A stretch of 64,000 nucleotides of DNA from assembly GCF_013375535.1 (NCBI RefSeq), contig NZ_JABXJG010000002.1, positions 1,116,001 to 1,180,000 of the forward strand, in the 5' to 3' direction. This stretch comes from Sphingobium sp. 15-1. Lineage in GTDB: Bacteria; Pseudomonadota; Alphaproteobacteria; Sphingomonadales; Sphingomonadaceae. Made by a program: the position numbers and the translations under genes. Positions 28,201 through 37,785 of the stretch are shown here, piece after piece; position 1 is the first letter of the stretch; every line of letters begins with the position of its first letter. The notes beneath the pieces were generated by a model that saw only the letters and a list, made by a program, of their open reading frames with translations, had not been told where the DNA came from and did not search any database.

Positions 28201-28439
28201 TAGACGAGCAGGGCGCGGCCATCGGTGAGATCGATGCGCGCGCCCGCAATCATTCGGACGCCCGTCGCCTTCTGCGCGTCCCATCCGCGCACCCCGCCCG
28301 CGACGCTGCCCCAGTCGACGAGGCCTAGCGCCTTGTGACCGAGCAGAGCGGCTGCCGCGAAAAGCTGCTCGGGCGAGGAGGCACCGCGCAGGAAGGAAAA
28401 GTGGCTCGTCACCTGGAGTTCGACATGGCGGGCCATCAA
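25269..28439 (-). pseudogene. dnaE2: Error-prone DNA polymerase DnaE2 (ImuC), full length with four lesions
   Basis: Reading from ATG 28439 to 25269 gives about 1,055 residues of DnaE2. The PHP start is 'ELQVTSHFSFLRGASSPEQL', the polymerase core has 'YAPYFLTV' and '[14 protein letters not shown]', then '[17 protein letters not shown]', and the end is 'ARIRSHDFH', the family's usual C-terminus. Lesions on this strand: an in-frame TGA at 27530-27528 after 'KQIAHEL'; a small deletion/frameshift near 27400 that removes part of the segment before '[12 protein letters not shown]'; a one-base loss near 25955 before 'LWKVKGLGE'; and a two-base gain near 25587 after 'VAQGIY'. DnaE2 extends lesion-bypass synthesis after DNA damage. 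This copy is dead. Confidence 0.9.
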
Positions 28440-28840
28440 CCGAAAACCCCATGCATGAACCAGTTGAGGTTTCCCGTCTGCTCATCGACCCCGTCGCCGC
28501 GGCGGAAGAGCCAGAAACGCTCGCCACTCGCTGCCTCGACCCGGAAATAGTCCCTGACCGCCGACATCTCCTGAGTGTTTCGCCACCATTCGCCGTGAAT
28601 GCGCTCAGGGCCATCGCCAGCGACGACGCGATAGCGCGAACCCCGCCAGACGAAGCGTCTGGACGGATGATCGGGCAGCAGCGCCACGACATTGGACAGG
28701 AGTTCGGTCCGCTTCAGCAAGCGGACCGGCCGTTTCCAGCCCGGCCAGCCCTTCGGCTTTGCCAAGGGACTTACACGCCGCTCCGCGCGCTCGGGCACAG
28801 GCCGACGACATGGCAGATGATCTGCGCGCCGACGCCACAA
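28436..28840 (-). pseudogene. imuB: ImuB (Y-family polymerase-like) C-terminal fragment
   Basis: About 130 codons match the end of ImuB: 'PERAERRVSPL', 'WKRPVRLLKRTELL', 'RRFVWRGSRYRVVAGDGPERIHGEWWR', 'VRDYFRVEAASGERFWLFR' and 'NWFMHGVFG'. The stop overlaps the dnaE2 start by 4 bases, as in intact imuA-imuB-dnaE2 cassettes. The catalytic-like domain and all of imuA are missing; homology stops near 28840-28870, just before the promoter region of the tps operon. This is a remnant of the SOS mutagenesis cassette. Confidence 0.85.
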
Positions 28841-28955
28841 GCCCGGACCCTGATGCCCGGCCGTTCGCGCAGCCGCGCTATTGGGGGGGCTTCATATTAT
28901 ACGGTGCATGATTGTGCCGCTAAAACCACCGAACCGGTGAAGTTCTTCATCCGGC

Positions 28956-28996
28956 TTTACCCAAAATTTACCATCAACTTTTACCCCCGATCTACC
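28956..28996 (+). promoter_or_regulatory. Phased TTTACC direct repeats upstream of the tps operon
   Basis: TTTACC occurs at 28956-28961, 28967-28972 and 28980-28985, and TCTACC at 28991-28996, with start-to-start spacings of 11, 13 and 11 bp, close to one helical turn. A small palindrome CACCGAACCGGTG lies at 28928-28940. The array ends 27 bases before the first ATG of the operon. It looks like a tandem binding site for a response-regulator-type factor; the factor is unknown. Confidence 0.45.
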
Positions 28997-29023
28997 GATT
29001 GTTATGGGGGATAGGGGCGAATA

Positions 29024-30826
29024 ATGGCGGCTGCTTCAAAGCAGAACCTTCGGCTTGGCCGAGGGAGCGGGCATTTGTGGGCGGTCGAACTTGCCGCGGC
29101 GATCGGGCTGGCGGCACCCTCTGTCGCCGTTGCTCAGCAGGCCCCTGTAACGCCGCCGACGCGGAGCGATCTGGAGCCGGTGCCCCAGGCCAAAACGGTC
29201 CCGCGTCCGCGATTGACGGTCGATGACGGTGTTGAGCGCGCGCCCTGTGCGCTGGAAGATCCAGCCTATTCCTCGATCAAGATCAGGATCACCACGGCCA
29301 CCTTCCATAATCTGGGTCCGGTGCGCGCCAGCGAACTGAGCGACACCTATGCCGATCTCGTCGGCACCGAACAGCCGGTCAGCGTGGTTTGCCGCATTCG
29401 AGACGCGGCCGCGACCAGGTTGCGCAATCTGGGCTATATCGCCGCGGTTCAGGTCCCCGCCCAGCGGATAGAAAATGGCGCGGTCACTTTCGAGCTACTC
29501 TATGCCAAGGTCACTTCGATCCGCGTGGTGGGCAAGGTCGGCCGTAACGAGCGACTGATCGAGAGCTACCTTTCAAAGCTGGCCGACGGGCAGCTCTTCA
29601 ACCGCTTCGAAGCCGAACGCTACCTGCTGCTGGCCCGCGACATACCGGGCTATCAGGTGCGCCTTTCGCTCAAGCCCGCAGGCACCGGGGCGGGGGAAAT
29701 GATCGGTGAAGTGCGGATCGACTACACGCCCGTAACGGTCGATTTCAGCGCGCAGAACTATGCTGGCCCCAGCACCGGCCGCTATGGCGGGCAGTTGCGG
29801 GCGGTGTTCAACGGGCTCACCGGCATGGGCGATCGCACGACGCTCTCCTTTTATACGACGGCTGAGGTCCACGAGCAGAACATCCTGCAGGCGGGCCACG
29901 AAATGGCACTGGGCGGCAATGGCCTGCGGCTCGGCGGACGCGTGACCTATGCCTGGACCCGGCCCGATCTGGGGCCTGCGGTCCCCGATGTCTCGGCGCG
30001 CACGCTGTTCGCGAATTTCGAGACGATCTACCCGTTTGTCCGCAAGCAGGCTGTCACCATCCGCGCCGCCGCCGGGTTGGACTTCGTCAATCAGACAGTC
30101 GATTTCGGCGGGCTACCCCTCAGCGAAGATCGCCTGCGGGTGGGATATTTGCGGCTCGATTTCGATTCGATCGATCTCAAGGGCATGGGGCCGGGTGGCT
30201 CGATCCTATGGAAGTTGAACGGCTCGCTGGAAGCGCGCAAGGGACTCTCGATCTTCGGCGCCAGCCCCAACTGCATCACCCAGCAGGCGACCTGTCTTGC
30301 AGCGGGGTTCGTTGCGCCCAGCTTGCCCGGCGGCGATCCCAAGGCGGCGGTTTTCCGCTTCAACGCCAATATCGAACTGCATCCGCTGCGCCGATTTGCC
30401 GTGGCATTCTCTCCGCGTGCGCAGGTCAGCACCGCCGGACTGTTCTCCTTCGAGCGCTTCTCTCTGGGCAACTACACGGTCGGGCGCGGCTTCGATCCGG
30501 GCACGGTGACCGGAGGCGATGGCGTCGGCATCCAGACCGAGCTGCGGTACGAAGGCTTCCGGCTCAATCCGCGCAGCAAGCTTGAATTCCAGCCCTATCT
30601 GTTTGTCGACAACGCCTGGACCTGGGACCGGTCAGCGGCGACGGGCGGCGCGCAAAAGCTGCATTCGCTGGGTGGCGGACTGAGAAGCAGTTTCGGCGGC
30701 CGGGCTCGTCTCGACCTTGCCGTCGCATTCCCGCGAACGATCCTGCCCGGCGAGACCGGTCGTCGCGATCCACGCTTCCTCGCGACCTACTCGATGAACC
30801 TTCTGCCCTGGAGCACGCGCCGATGA
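29024..30826 (+). CDS. TpsB/FhaC-type outer-membrane transporter (ShlB/FhaC/HecB family)
   Basis: The protein has 600 residues. The N-terminal leader ends near 'SVAVAQ', followed by a linker and POTRA domains (about residues 85-230: 'IKIRITTATFHNLGPVRASEL', 'RLRNLGYIAAVQVPAQRIENGAVTFELL', 'VTSIRVVGKVGRNERLIESYL'). The C-terminal 16-strand barrel has the VRGY/F-like 'GNYTVGRGFDPGTVTGGDG' motif of Omp85/TpsB proteins and ends 'YSMNLLPWSTRR'. It would secrete the adhesin encoded directly downstream by two-partner secretion. Its stop overlaps the tpsA start (ATGA). It is the first gene of the unit. Confidence 0.9.
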   Translation: MAAASKQNLRLGRGSGHLWAVELAAAIGLAAPSVAVAQQAPVTPPTRSDLEPVPQAKTVPRPRLTVDDGVERAPCALEDPAYSSIKIRITTATFHNLGPVRASELSDTYADLVGTEQPVSVVCRIRDAAATRLRNLGYIAAVQVPAQRIENGAVTFELLYAKVTSIRVVGKVGRNERLIESYLSKLADGQLFNRFEAERYLLLARDIPGYQVRLSLKPAGTGAGEMIGEVRIDYTPVTVDFSAQNYAGPSTGRYGGQLRAVFNGLTGMGDRTTLSFYTTAEVHEQNILQAGHEMALGGNGLRLGGRVTYAWTRPDLGPAVPDVSARTLFANFETIYPFVRKQAVTIRAAAGLDFVNQTVDFGGLPLSEDRLRVGYLRLDFDSIDLKGMGPGGSILWKLNGSLEARKGLSIFGASPNCITQQATCLAAGFVAPSLPGGDPKAAVFRFNANIELHPLRRFAVAFSPRAQVSTAGLFSFERFSLGNYTVGRGFDPGTVTGGDGVGIQTELRYEGFRLNPRSKLEFQPYLFVDNAWTWDRSAATGGAQKLHSLGGGLRSSFGGRARLDLAVAFPRTILPGETGRRDPRFLATYSMNLLPWSTRR

Positions 30827-33800
30827 GCCGCCGTTCGTCTCTCTCCCTGCTGCGCGACACGTCGCTTGTCGCGCTGCTGGTGGCCATGCCGCAAGTGGCG
30901 CAGGCGCAGGCTTTTCAGGGCGTCGGCGCGGTCGATTTCGGCAGTGCGACGATCGATTCCGCAACCCCGGGCGTCGACACCATCACCGTCAACACCGACA
31001 GGGCGACGATCACCTGGTCGCCCAGCGACACGGCGACGGGCGGCGGCCCGATCAATTTCCTTGCCAGCGGCGACACGGTAAACTTTGCGGCGAACGCCAG
31101 CCTGGGCACCAACTATGTCGTGCTGAACCGCATCGTGCCCACCGATCAGACCCGCGCGGTGCGGCTCGACGGCAACATCAACAGCGACGCGGCAGGCAGC
31201 GTCTGGTTCTACAGCCCCGGCGGCTTGCTCGTCGGCGGCACGGCGCGGATCAATGTCGGCAGTCTGCTGCTCAGCACCGGCGATCCAGTGATCGATGGCA
31301 CGGGCAATTTCATGCCCACCCCCGGCCAGTTCAGCATCGCCGGGCAATCGGGGAGCAGTTCGGTCGTGGTGGTCGAGGCCGGAGCCGAGGTGCGTGCAGA
31401 AACCCTGGGGCAGAATAATTACATCGTCGCCATCGCGCCACGCATCCAGCAGGACGGCCTTGTCAGCGCGCGCGGCTCGGTCGCGCTCGTCGCGGCGGAA
31501 AGCGCCGACTTCGCGGTCGACAGCCTGGGCCTGTTCAACATCAGCGTCACCGCCGGAAGCGAGGTTTCGGCCAACAGTTTCACCCACACAGGTTCGACCG
31601 GCGGCCCTGATGCGGCCGGGGCGGGCGAGAAGCGCCGGGTCTATATGGTGGCGGTGCCCAAGAACAACGCGATAACGATGGCGATCGAATCGAGCGGCTC
31701 GATTGGCTTTGACATTGCGGGAGCGGCCAGCCTTGACGGCAACGCCATCGTGCTTTCGGCCGGGCACAATATCGTCGACAGCGGCTCCAGTAATCCGATT
31801 GCCGCTGGTGCCGCAGGGATTGGTCCGGCGGACCTGAACATCGCCCGGGGCAGCTACACGTCGAACAGCTATGCAAGCGCGGTCGGCAATGTCACCGTCA
31901 CTGACACGAACCCGGGCGGCACGCCCGACATCGCCTTCGCCTCCAATCTCGCCATCCACGCCGACTCGACCGCAAAGCTGCGGGCCGAGCAAGGCATGAT
32001 TTCGGTTGGCGGCGATCTTGTCCTGGAGGCCGATGCCGGGGGGACGAGCGCTGGCATGGCGTCGCTCGAGGCCGGTCTGGCCGGGACCGCGGTCAACGTT
32101 TCCGGCAATCTCCTCATCTCCGCCAGTGACCTCAGGATATCCGCCCCGACGACATTGGCCGGTATCGCCCAACTGCAAAGCGATGGCGGCACCGTCACGG
32201 TCGGAGGATCGGCGGCGGTTGTCGCCATGGCCGTCGGTTACGACACGACATTCGGCAGCGGCGGCAGCGCGTTCGGCGGTCAGGCCTATGTTACCACTAC
32301 TGGCGGAGGGGGGCTTTTCGTCTCGGGCGGTCCTCTCACCGTCGATGCGTCCGCCAAGGGCGGGCTCGCGGGCGATTCTCCCGGCTCCATCGGTGGTGAC
32401 GCCTTTGGCGGGACGGCGCAGGTCGCGACCGCAAGCGGTGGGATAACCGTATCGGGCGCCCTCACCATCAACGGCAGCGCTATCGCAGGCGATGCCGGGC
32501 CAACATATGGTCTGGGCGGCAATGCACAGGCCGGTACGGCAGAGCTGCTGATCCAGGGCGCGGTCATGACCGGGGGTGTTTCGCTGAACGCCAGGGGGCA
32601 AGGCGGCAGTGCCAGCTTTGGCGGCAACGCGAGTGCAGGCCCCGCCCGTGTGACCTTGAGTCCGGGAAGCGTTCTGGCGGCGACAGGCGCCTCCTTGTTC
32701 GACACATCGGCACGCGGCGGAGACGGCAGCATCGGGCTTGGAGGCCATGCCATCGCCGGCAAGGTTTCCGCCGGTGTCAGCGACAGCGCAACCACGATGG
32801 ATCTGCGGTCGAGCGTCGCGTTCAATGCCTCGGCCATCGGCGGGAACAGTGGGAGCGGGCCCGGTGGAGACGCGACGAGCGGAACGGTGCTGCTCACTGC
32901 CGATGCCGGTACGCTCAAGCTGGCGAGTGCGGGCGGATCGCTTGCCTTCGATACCAGCGTGTTGGCGGGAAGCGGTTCCGTCAACGGCCTTGCCCTGAAC
33001 GGGGCTGCGCTGCTCAGCGCCGCACCGGCCGCCACGACCATATTGGGAACGGCGGCAAGCGCGCCCATGGGCGACATCGCCATCGACGCGCCGATCGCGA
33101 TCGGCGGCAACAGCCAATTCAGGATCACGGCCGCAGGGTCGATCGATCTGGCCGGACCAGCCACCGGCAGCGGCGCGAACGCCATGCTCACCCTGCGGGC
33201 GGATGCGGGTGGCAACGGTACCGGGACGGTCACGGCACAGCCCGGCACCTTCAATCTTACCGGCACGGGCAGCCAGATCGACCTCTACTATAATCCGGCC
33301 AGCTTCGGCACGCCCACCGATTTCTCCGGCAGCGTGGTCGCGGGCAACTGGACCGGCTACCAGTTGGTCAACAGCCTTACCGATCTCCAGGCGATCAACA
33401 ATTTCCTTGGCCAGAGCTTTGCGCTCGGCCGCGACATCGATGCGACGCCGACAGCCGGATGGAACGGCGGCGCGGGCTTCGTGCCGCTCGGCGCGGGATC
33501 GTTATATTCGGGCAATTTCGATGGCCTCGGACATGTCATCACCAACCTCACCGTCAACATGCCGGGCGTGGCTCTGGCCGGTCTCTTCGCCACAGTCGGC
33601 GGTCCGGCGTCCCAGCCAGCCATTTCGATCCGCAACCTCGGCCTGATCGACGCCACCATCACAGGCGGCGACAATGTCGGCGGCCTGATCGCCCAGACCG
33701 CCAATTGCGGCTTCTGCGGCCCCGTCAAGCTATCGAACAGTTTCGTGACCGGGGTCGTGACCGGTCAGAACAATGTCGGCGGCCTGATCGGCAGCAGCAA

Positions 33801-36800
33801 CATGAATACGTTCGTCGACGGTTCGCATTCGACCGCCTCTGTGACCGGTAGCGGCAACCGCATCGGCGGTCTGATCGGCAGCGCTTATCATGCCGTCGTC
33901 ACCCGGTCCTTCGCGACAGGCGATGTCACCGCAGCGAACAACAGTAGCGAAGTCGGCGGCCTCATCGGCTGGCATGACTATGGCAGCATCGATCAGGCCT
34001 ATGCCAGCGGCGACGTCGTGGCGGGAACCGGGGGGCAATTCGTCGGCGGGTTGACGGGCACCAACTGGGTTTCGGTGACCCGCTCCTACGCGCTGGGCGA
34101 CGTAATAGCGGGATCTGGCAGCGACAGCGTGGGCGGCTTCGCGGGGCAGAATATCGGCCCCGGCTATGGCGCTATCGATACGAGCTATTCGACCGGCGCC
34201 GTCATCGCGCCAGGCGGCTCCAATGTCGGCGGTTTCGTCGGCAACAATGCCGGCGGCGTCATCACCAACGCCTATTGGGACGACTTCACCAGCGGCCAGT
34301 CGTCCGGCTTCGGCGCCGATACCGGCACGATCGCGAACCTGCTTTCCGTTACCAGCGATCCGGGCCAGTCGGGCGCGAGCAACTATGCCTTCGGCCCAGC
34401 GGCATACACTAACCTCAATCCCAATGACTGGATCTGGGCCGAGGATGTCACCCGGCCGATCGGCATATGGGAACAGCCCCGGTTCCAATCCGGCTTTGCA
34501 TCGATCGGCAGCATCCACCAGATGCAGCTGATCAGCCTTGCGCTCGACGGCAATTACAGGCTGTCGCACGATATCGACGCCACCGAGACCGCGCGTCTGA
34601 GCGGTGTCTGGGGCATGGACGGCTTTATCCCGCTGGGCAATGGCGAGCCGCCATTTTTGGGCATTTTCGATGGCGCGGGGCATGTCATTTCCGGCCTGAG
34701 TTTCAACCAGCCCTCCACAAGCGAGATCGGTCTGTTCCGTTTCAATGAGGGCACCATCCGCAACCTTGGCCTTGCCAATGTCAACATCCTTGGCGGTCAA
34801 GGCTATGTCGGCGCGCTGGCCGCGAGCAATTCGGGAATGATTACAGGCTCCTTCGCGACAGGCTTCATCAACTCCGGCGGGTCGGACACGGGCGGTTTGG
34901 TCGGCCTGAACCAGAGCGGAGGCATCATCGATAACAGTTGGTCCGGCGTGACCGTCAACGGCACCAACTATGCCGGTGGGATTGCCGGTTCCAATGACGG
35001 TACGATTGCCTTCACCTTCGCCAATGGCGCCGTTGCAGCGCCCGGCGCAGGTGGCCTTGTCGGCGGGAACTCCCCGACCGGATCGATCCTCAACAGCTAT
35101 TGGGACGGTGAAGCGTCGGGCGTGTCGGTGGCCTGCTCCATCGATGGCGGATCAAGCTGCGCGAACGCTGTCATGCTCAGCACTGCCCAGTCCAGAATGG
35201 CCTCCAGTTTTGCAGGCTGGTCGCTCGATACAACCGGCAGCGGGACCGCGATCTGGCGCATCTATGACGGGCTGTCGACGCCGCTGCTCAAGGCCTTCCT
35301 CCGCCCGCTCAAGGTCGGGCCAATGGACATGACACTCGCTTATGACGGCACCGTGCCGGTACTCAATGTCATCCCTGCTGGCACGGACCTGGCCCACATA
35401 TTCGGCAGCGCGGGCATCAGCGGGATCAGCCGCAACGCCGGCAGTCATGCCGTGAGCTATTCGGGCGGCCTTTCGTCCGACCAGCTTGGCTATAATATCG
35501 TCGTCGTCCCCTCGGCCACGCTGACGATCACGCCGGCCGCGCTTGTTCTCAATGCCGCTGTCGATGTGCGCGCCTATGATGCCACCACTGTATCGAGCGG
35601 ATCGGTCGGCATCGTCGGACTTCAGGCGGGCGACACCGTGAGCGGACTCACGCAATCGTTCAACAGCGCGAATGCGGGCGGGCACGCACTTGCCGTTGAT
35701 CCCGGCTACACGATCAACGACGGCAATGGCGGCAACAACTACACCGTCTCCTTCAACATGGCCCCGGGGAGCATTACCCCTGCAACGCTCTCTCTTGCCG
35801 CAATGTCCGACAGCCGCAACTATGACGGCACCGCCGCTTCCGCTGGCACCGTCTCTGTGTCCGGACTGCAGGGCGGCGACACGGTGGGCGGGCTCACCCA
35901 GTCTTTCGATAGCGCGAATGCGGGCGCACGCACGCTTGGCGTCGATGCTGGCTACACGATCAACGATGGCAATGGCGGCAACAATTACACCGTCTCGCTC
36001 AACACGGCGTCAGGCAATATCGCGCCGGTGGCGCTTACCGTTGCCGCGAACAATGATGCGCGAACCTACAACGCCGCCGCATATTCCGGTGGCAATGGCA
36101 TAACCTACAGCGGGTTCGTCAACGGAGAAACCGCAGCGGTCCTCGGTGGCTCGCTCAGCTACACCGGAAGTTCGCAGGGTGCAGTCAACGCCGGAGGCTA
36201 CGTCATTGCGCCGGGCGGACTGACCTCGGGCAACTACACGATCGCCTATGTCAATGGCGCGCTCACGATTGCTCCAGCGTCGCTCGTCCTGAATGCTTCA
36301 TCTGATACGCGGTCCTATGATTCCACGACCGGTTCGACCGGAACGGTTGGCATTACCGGCTTGCAGGGAGCCGACACCGTCACTGGCCTTGCCCAGTCCT
36401 TCGACAGCGCGAATGCCGGTGTTCGCACAGTTGCCGTCAACGCCGGATATGCGGTGAACGACGGCAATGGCGGAGCGAACTATACGGTCACGCTCAACTC
36501 GGCCTCCGGCAGCATCACGCCAGCGGCGCTGACCCTGTCCGCTGCGGTGGACACGCGGTCCTATGATGCGACCACGGCTTCGACAGCAACGGTCAGCGTG
36601 GTCGGCCTGCAAGGTGGCGATACGGTCACCGGGCTTGGCCAAAGCTTCGATAGCGCCAATGCCGGCGCACGCATTCTGGCCGTGAACGCTGGCTACTCGG
36701 TGAACGATGGCAATGGCGGGGCGAACTATGCAGTGACGCTCACCAACGCTGGCGGAAGCATAACGCCCGCCGCCGCGACAATCACCTATGCCGCGAACCC

Positions 36801-37785
36801 GGCGAGCAGCATTTATGGTAATGCGCCGGGTGGCCTGACGGGCACGGAAAGCGCAAGCGGGCTGTTCGGTGCGGACAGCCTGGCCACAGTAACGACCGGC
36901 ACTGCGGTCTATTCCACTTCCGCCAACGCGTTGAGCGGCATCGGCAGTTATGCTGTTACCGGATCGGGACTCAGCGGCAATTCTGCGAACTACAGCTTTT
37001 CCTTTGTCCAGGCCCCCACGAACGCAACCGCTTTGTCGATCATTGCGCGCGCAGTCACCGTAACCGGCGACCTTCTCGACCGGCTCTATGGCGATGCGAA
37101 CCCGGTCCTTACCTACACGGTCGGCGGCGCGGGGCTGGTCAACGGCGATATGCTGACCGGCTCGCTCGCAACCGCCGCCAACGGGCTGTCGGGCGTCGGT
37201 TCCTATGCCGTGACGCAGGGCACGCTCGCCGCCTCGCCCAATTATGCACTGACCTATGTCAACGGATTGCTTAACGTCGCGCCCCGGCCGCTGAGCATTA
37301 CGGCCAATCCCGCGAGCCGCCTGCAATCGGATCCCAATCCGGCGCTGACTTATATTTTGGGCGGCAACGGTCTGGTCAATGGCGACAGCCTTTCCGGCGC
37401 GCTGGCCACCACCGCGACGGCAGCCTCGCCGGTCGGCGTTTATCCCATCACGCAGGGGACGCTGGCCGCTTCCGCCAACTATGCTGTGAGCTTTACAGGC
37501 AACGACCTGACGGTCCTTGCCTGCGGCCCGGCCAATGGCTGCGCGGGGCCAGCCGTGCCTGAAATCGCAAATCAGGTGAACAGTTCCGTGCAGCAGCAGG
37601 AGCAGAGCGAGACCAGGCAGCCGGAAGAGGAACAGAAGGAACAAGCCGCAGCAGAGAGCACGGGTAATCCCAAGGTGGTGGTCAACAGCGTGATCGACAC
37701 CAGGAACGTCAGCCAGTCGCCGCCGGTGGACGAGCCGGTTTCCGGCACCGGCAATTCCACCCTCTGGATTCCGGGAGACGAATGA
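30823..37785 (+). CDS. Giant TpsA adhesin: filamentous-haemagglutinin-like with GLUG and YDG/MBG repeats
   Basis: The protein has 2,320 residues. A signal peptide (to 'AQAQ', about residue 29) is followed by the TPS secretion domain (about 30-320) with 'SVWFYSPGGLLVGGTARINVGSLLLST', the counterpart of the NPNG region in FhaB. Residues 320-830 are a glycine/alanine/serine-rich beta-helix. Two blocks (about 845-1150 and 1225-1490) contain GLUG-type motifs ('VGGLIGS', 'FDGLGHVITNL'). Residues 1565-2235 are YDG/MBG beta-sandwich repeats. The tail is Gln/Glu-rich ('QQQEQSETRQPEEEQKEQ') and ends 'STLWIPGDE', with no LPXTG or membrane anchor. It should be secreted by TpsB and act in surface attachment or biofilm formation. 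It overlaps genes on both sides. Confidence 0.9.
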   Translation: MSRRSSLSLLRDTSLVALLVAMPQVAQAQAFQGVGAVDFGSATIDSATPGVDTITVNTDRATITWSPSDTATGGGPINFLASGDTVNFAANASLGTNYVVLNRIVPTDQTRAVRLDGNINSDAAGSVWFYSPGGLLVGGTARINVGSLLLSTGDPVIDGTGNFMPTPGQFSIAGQSGSSSVVVVEAGAEVRAETLGQNNYIVAIAPRIQQDGLVSARGSVALVAAESADFAVDSLGLFNISVTAGSEVSANSFTHTGSTGGPDAAGAGEKRRVYMVAVPKNNAITMAIESSGSIGFDIAGAASLDGNAIVLSAGHNIVDSGSSNPIAAGAAGIGPADLNIARGSYTSNSYASAVGNVTVTDTNPGGTPDIAFASNLAIHADSTAKLRAEQGMISVGGDLVLEADAGGTSAGMASLEAGLAGTAVNVSGNLLISASDLRISAPTTLAGIAQLQSDGGTVTVGGSAAVVAMAVGYDTTFGSGGSAFGGQAYVTTTGGGGLFVSGGPLTVDASAKGGLAGDSPGSIGGDAFGGTAQVATASGGITVSGALTINGSAIAGDAGPTYGLGGNAQAGTAELLIQGAVMTGGVSLNARGQGGSASFGGNASAGPARVTLSPGSVLAATGASLFDTSARGGDGSIGLGGHAIAGKVSAGVSDSATTMDLRSSVAFNASAIGGNSGSGPGGDATSGTVLLTADAGTLKLASAGGSLAFDTSVLAGSGSVNGLALNGAALLSAAPAATTILGTAASAPMGDIAIDAPIAIGGNSQFRITAAGSIDLAGPATGSGANAMLTLRADAGGNGTGTVTAQPGTFNLTGTGSQIDLYYNPASFGTPTDFSGSVVAGNWTGYQLVNSLTDLQAINNFLGQSFALGRDIDATPTAGWNGGAGFVPLGAGSLYSGNFDGLGHVITNLTVNMPGVALAGLFATVGGPASQPAISIRNLGLIDATITGGDNVGGLIAQTANCGFCGPVKLSNSFVTGVVTGQNNVGGLIGSSNMNTFVDGSHSTASVTGSGNRIGGLIGSAYHAVVTRSFATGDVTAANNSSEVGGLIGWHDYGSIDQAYASGDVVAGTGGQFVGGLTGTNWVSVTRSYALGDVIAGSGSDSVGGFAGQNIGPGYGAIDTSYSTGAVIAPGGSNVGGFVGNNAGGVITNAYWDDFTSGQSSGFGADTGTIANLLSVTSDPGQSGASNYAFGPAAYTNLNPNDWIWAEDVTRPIGIWEQPRFQSGFASIGSIHQMQLISLALDGNYRLSHDIDATETARLSGVWGMDGFIPLGNGEPPFLGIFDGAGHVISGLSFNQPSTSEIGLFRFNEGTIRNLGLANVNILGGQGYVGALAASNSGMITGSFATGFINSGGSDTGGLVGLNQSGGIIDNSWSGVTVNGTNYAGGIAGSNDGTIAFTFANGAVAAPGAGGLVGGNSPTGSILNSYWDGEASGVSVACSIDGGSSCANAVMLSTAQSRMASSFAGWSLDTTGSGTAIWRIYDGLSTPLLKAFLRPLKVGPMDMTLAYDGTVPVLNVIPAGTDLAHIFGSAGISGISRNAGSHAVSYSGGLSSDQLGYNIVVVPSATLTITPAALVLNAAVDVRAYDATTVSSGSVGIVGLQAGDTVSGLTQSFNSANAGGHALAVDPGYTINDGNGGNNYTVSFNMAPGSITPATLSLAAMSDSRNYDGTAASAGTVSVSGLQGGDTVGGLTQSFDSANAGARTLGVDAGYTINDGNGGNNYTVSLNTASGNIAPVALTVAANNDARTYNAAAYSGGNGITYSGFVNGETAAVLGGSLSYTGSSQGAVNAGGYVIAPGGLTSGNYTIAYVNGALTIAPASLVLNASSDTRSYDSTTGSTGTVGITGLQGADTVTGLAQSFDSANAGVRTVAVNAGYAVNDGNGGANYTVTLNSASGSITPAALTLSAAVDTRSYDATTASTATVSVVGLQGGDTVTGLGQSFDSANAGARILAVNAGYSVNDGNGGANYAVTLTNAGGSITPAAATITYAANPASSIYGNAPGGLTGTESASGLFGADSLATVTTGTAVYSTSANALSGIGSYAVTGSGLSGNSANYSFSFVQAPTNATALSIIARAVTVTGDLLDRLYGDANPVLTYTVGGAGLVNGDMLTGSLATAANGLSGVGSYAVTQGTLAASPNYALTYVNGLLNVAPRPLSITANPASRLQSDPNPALTYILGGNGLVNGDSLSGALATTATAASPVGVYPITQGTLAASANYAVSFTGNDLTVLACGPANGCAGPAVPEIANQVNSSVQQQEQSETRQPEEEQKEQAAAESTGNPKVVVNSVIDTRNVSQSPPVDEPVSGTGNSTLWIPGDE
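35521..36770 (+). repeat. Tandem YDG/MBG repeat block inside tpsA
   Basis: There are five units of about 245 bp. Four of them begin with a version of 'ITPAxLxLxAxxDxRxYD' and carry 'GDTVxGLxQSFxSANAG' and 'YTINDGNGGNNYT' (or 'YAVNDGNGGANYT'). The third unit, near 36010-36250, is a divergent type. DNA identity between copies looks high enough for recombination, so copy number may vary among strains. Confidence 0.8.

Noticed and set aside
30787-33117. 776-codon minus-strand frame opposite tpsA
   Set aside because: It is antisense to the glycine-rich adhesin; composition is artefactual and there is no start signal.
35521-36770. Repeats as a CRISPR array
   Set aside because: Units are ~245 bp and coding for YDG domains in one long frame; there are no short repeats with spacers and no cas genes.
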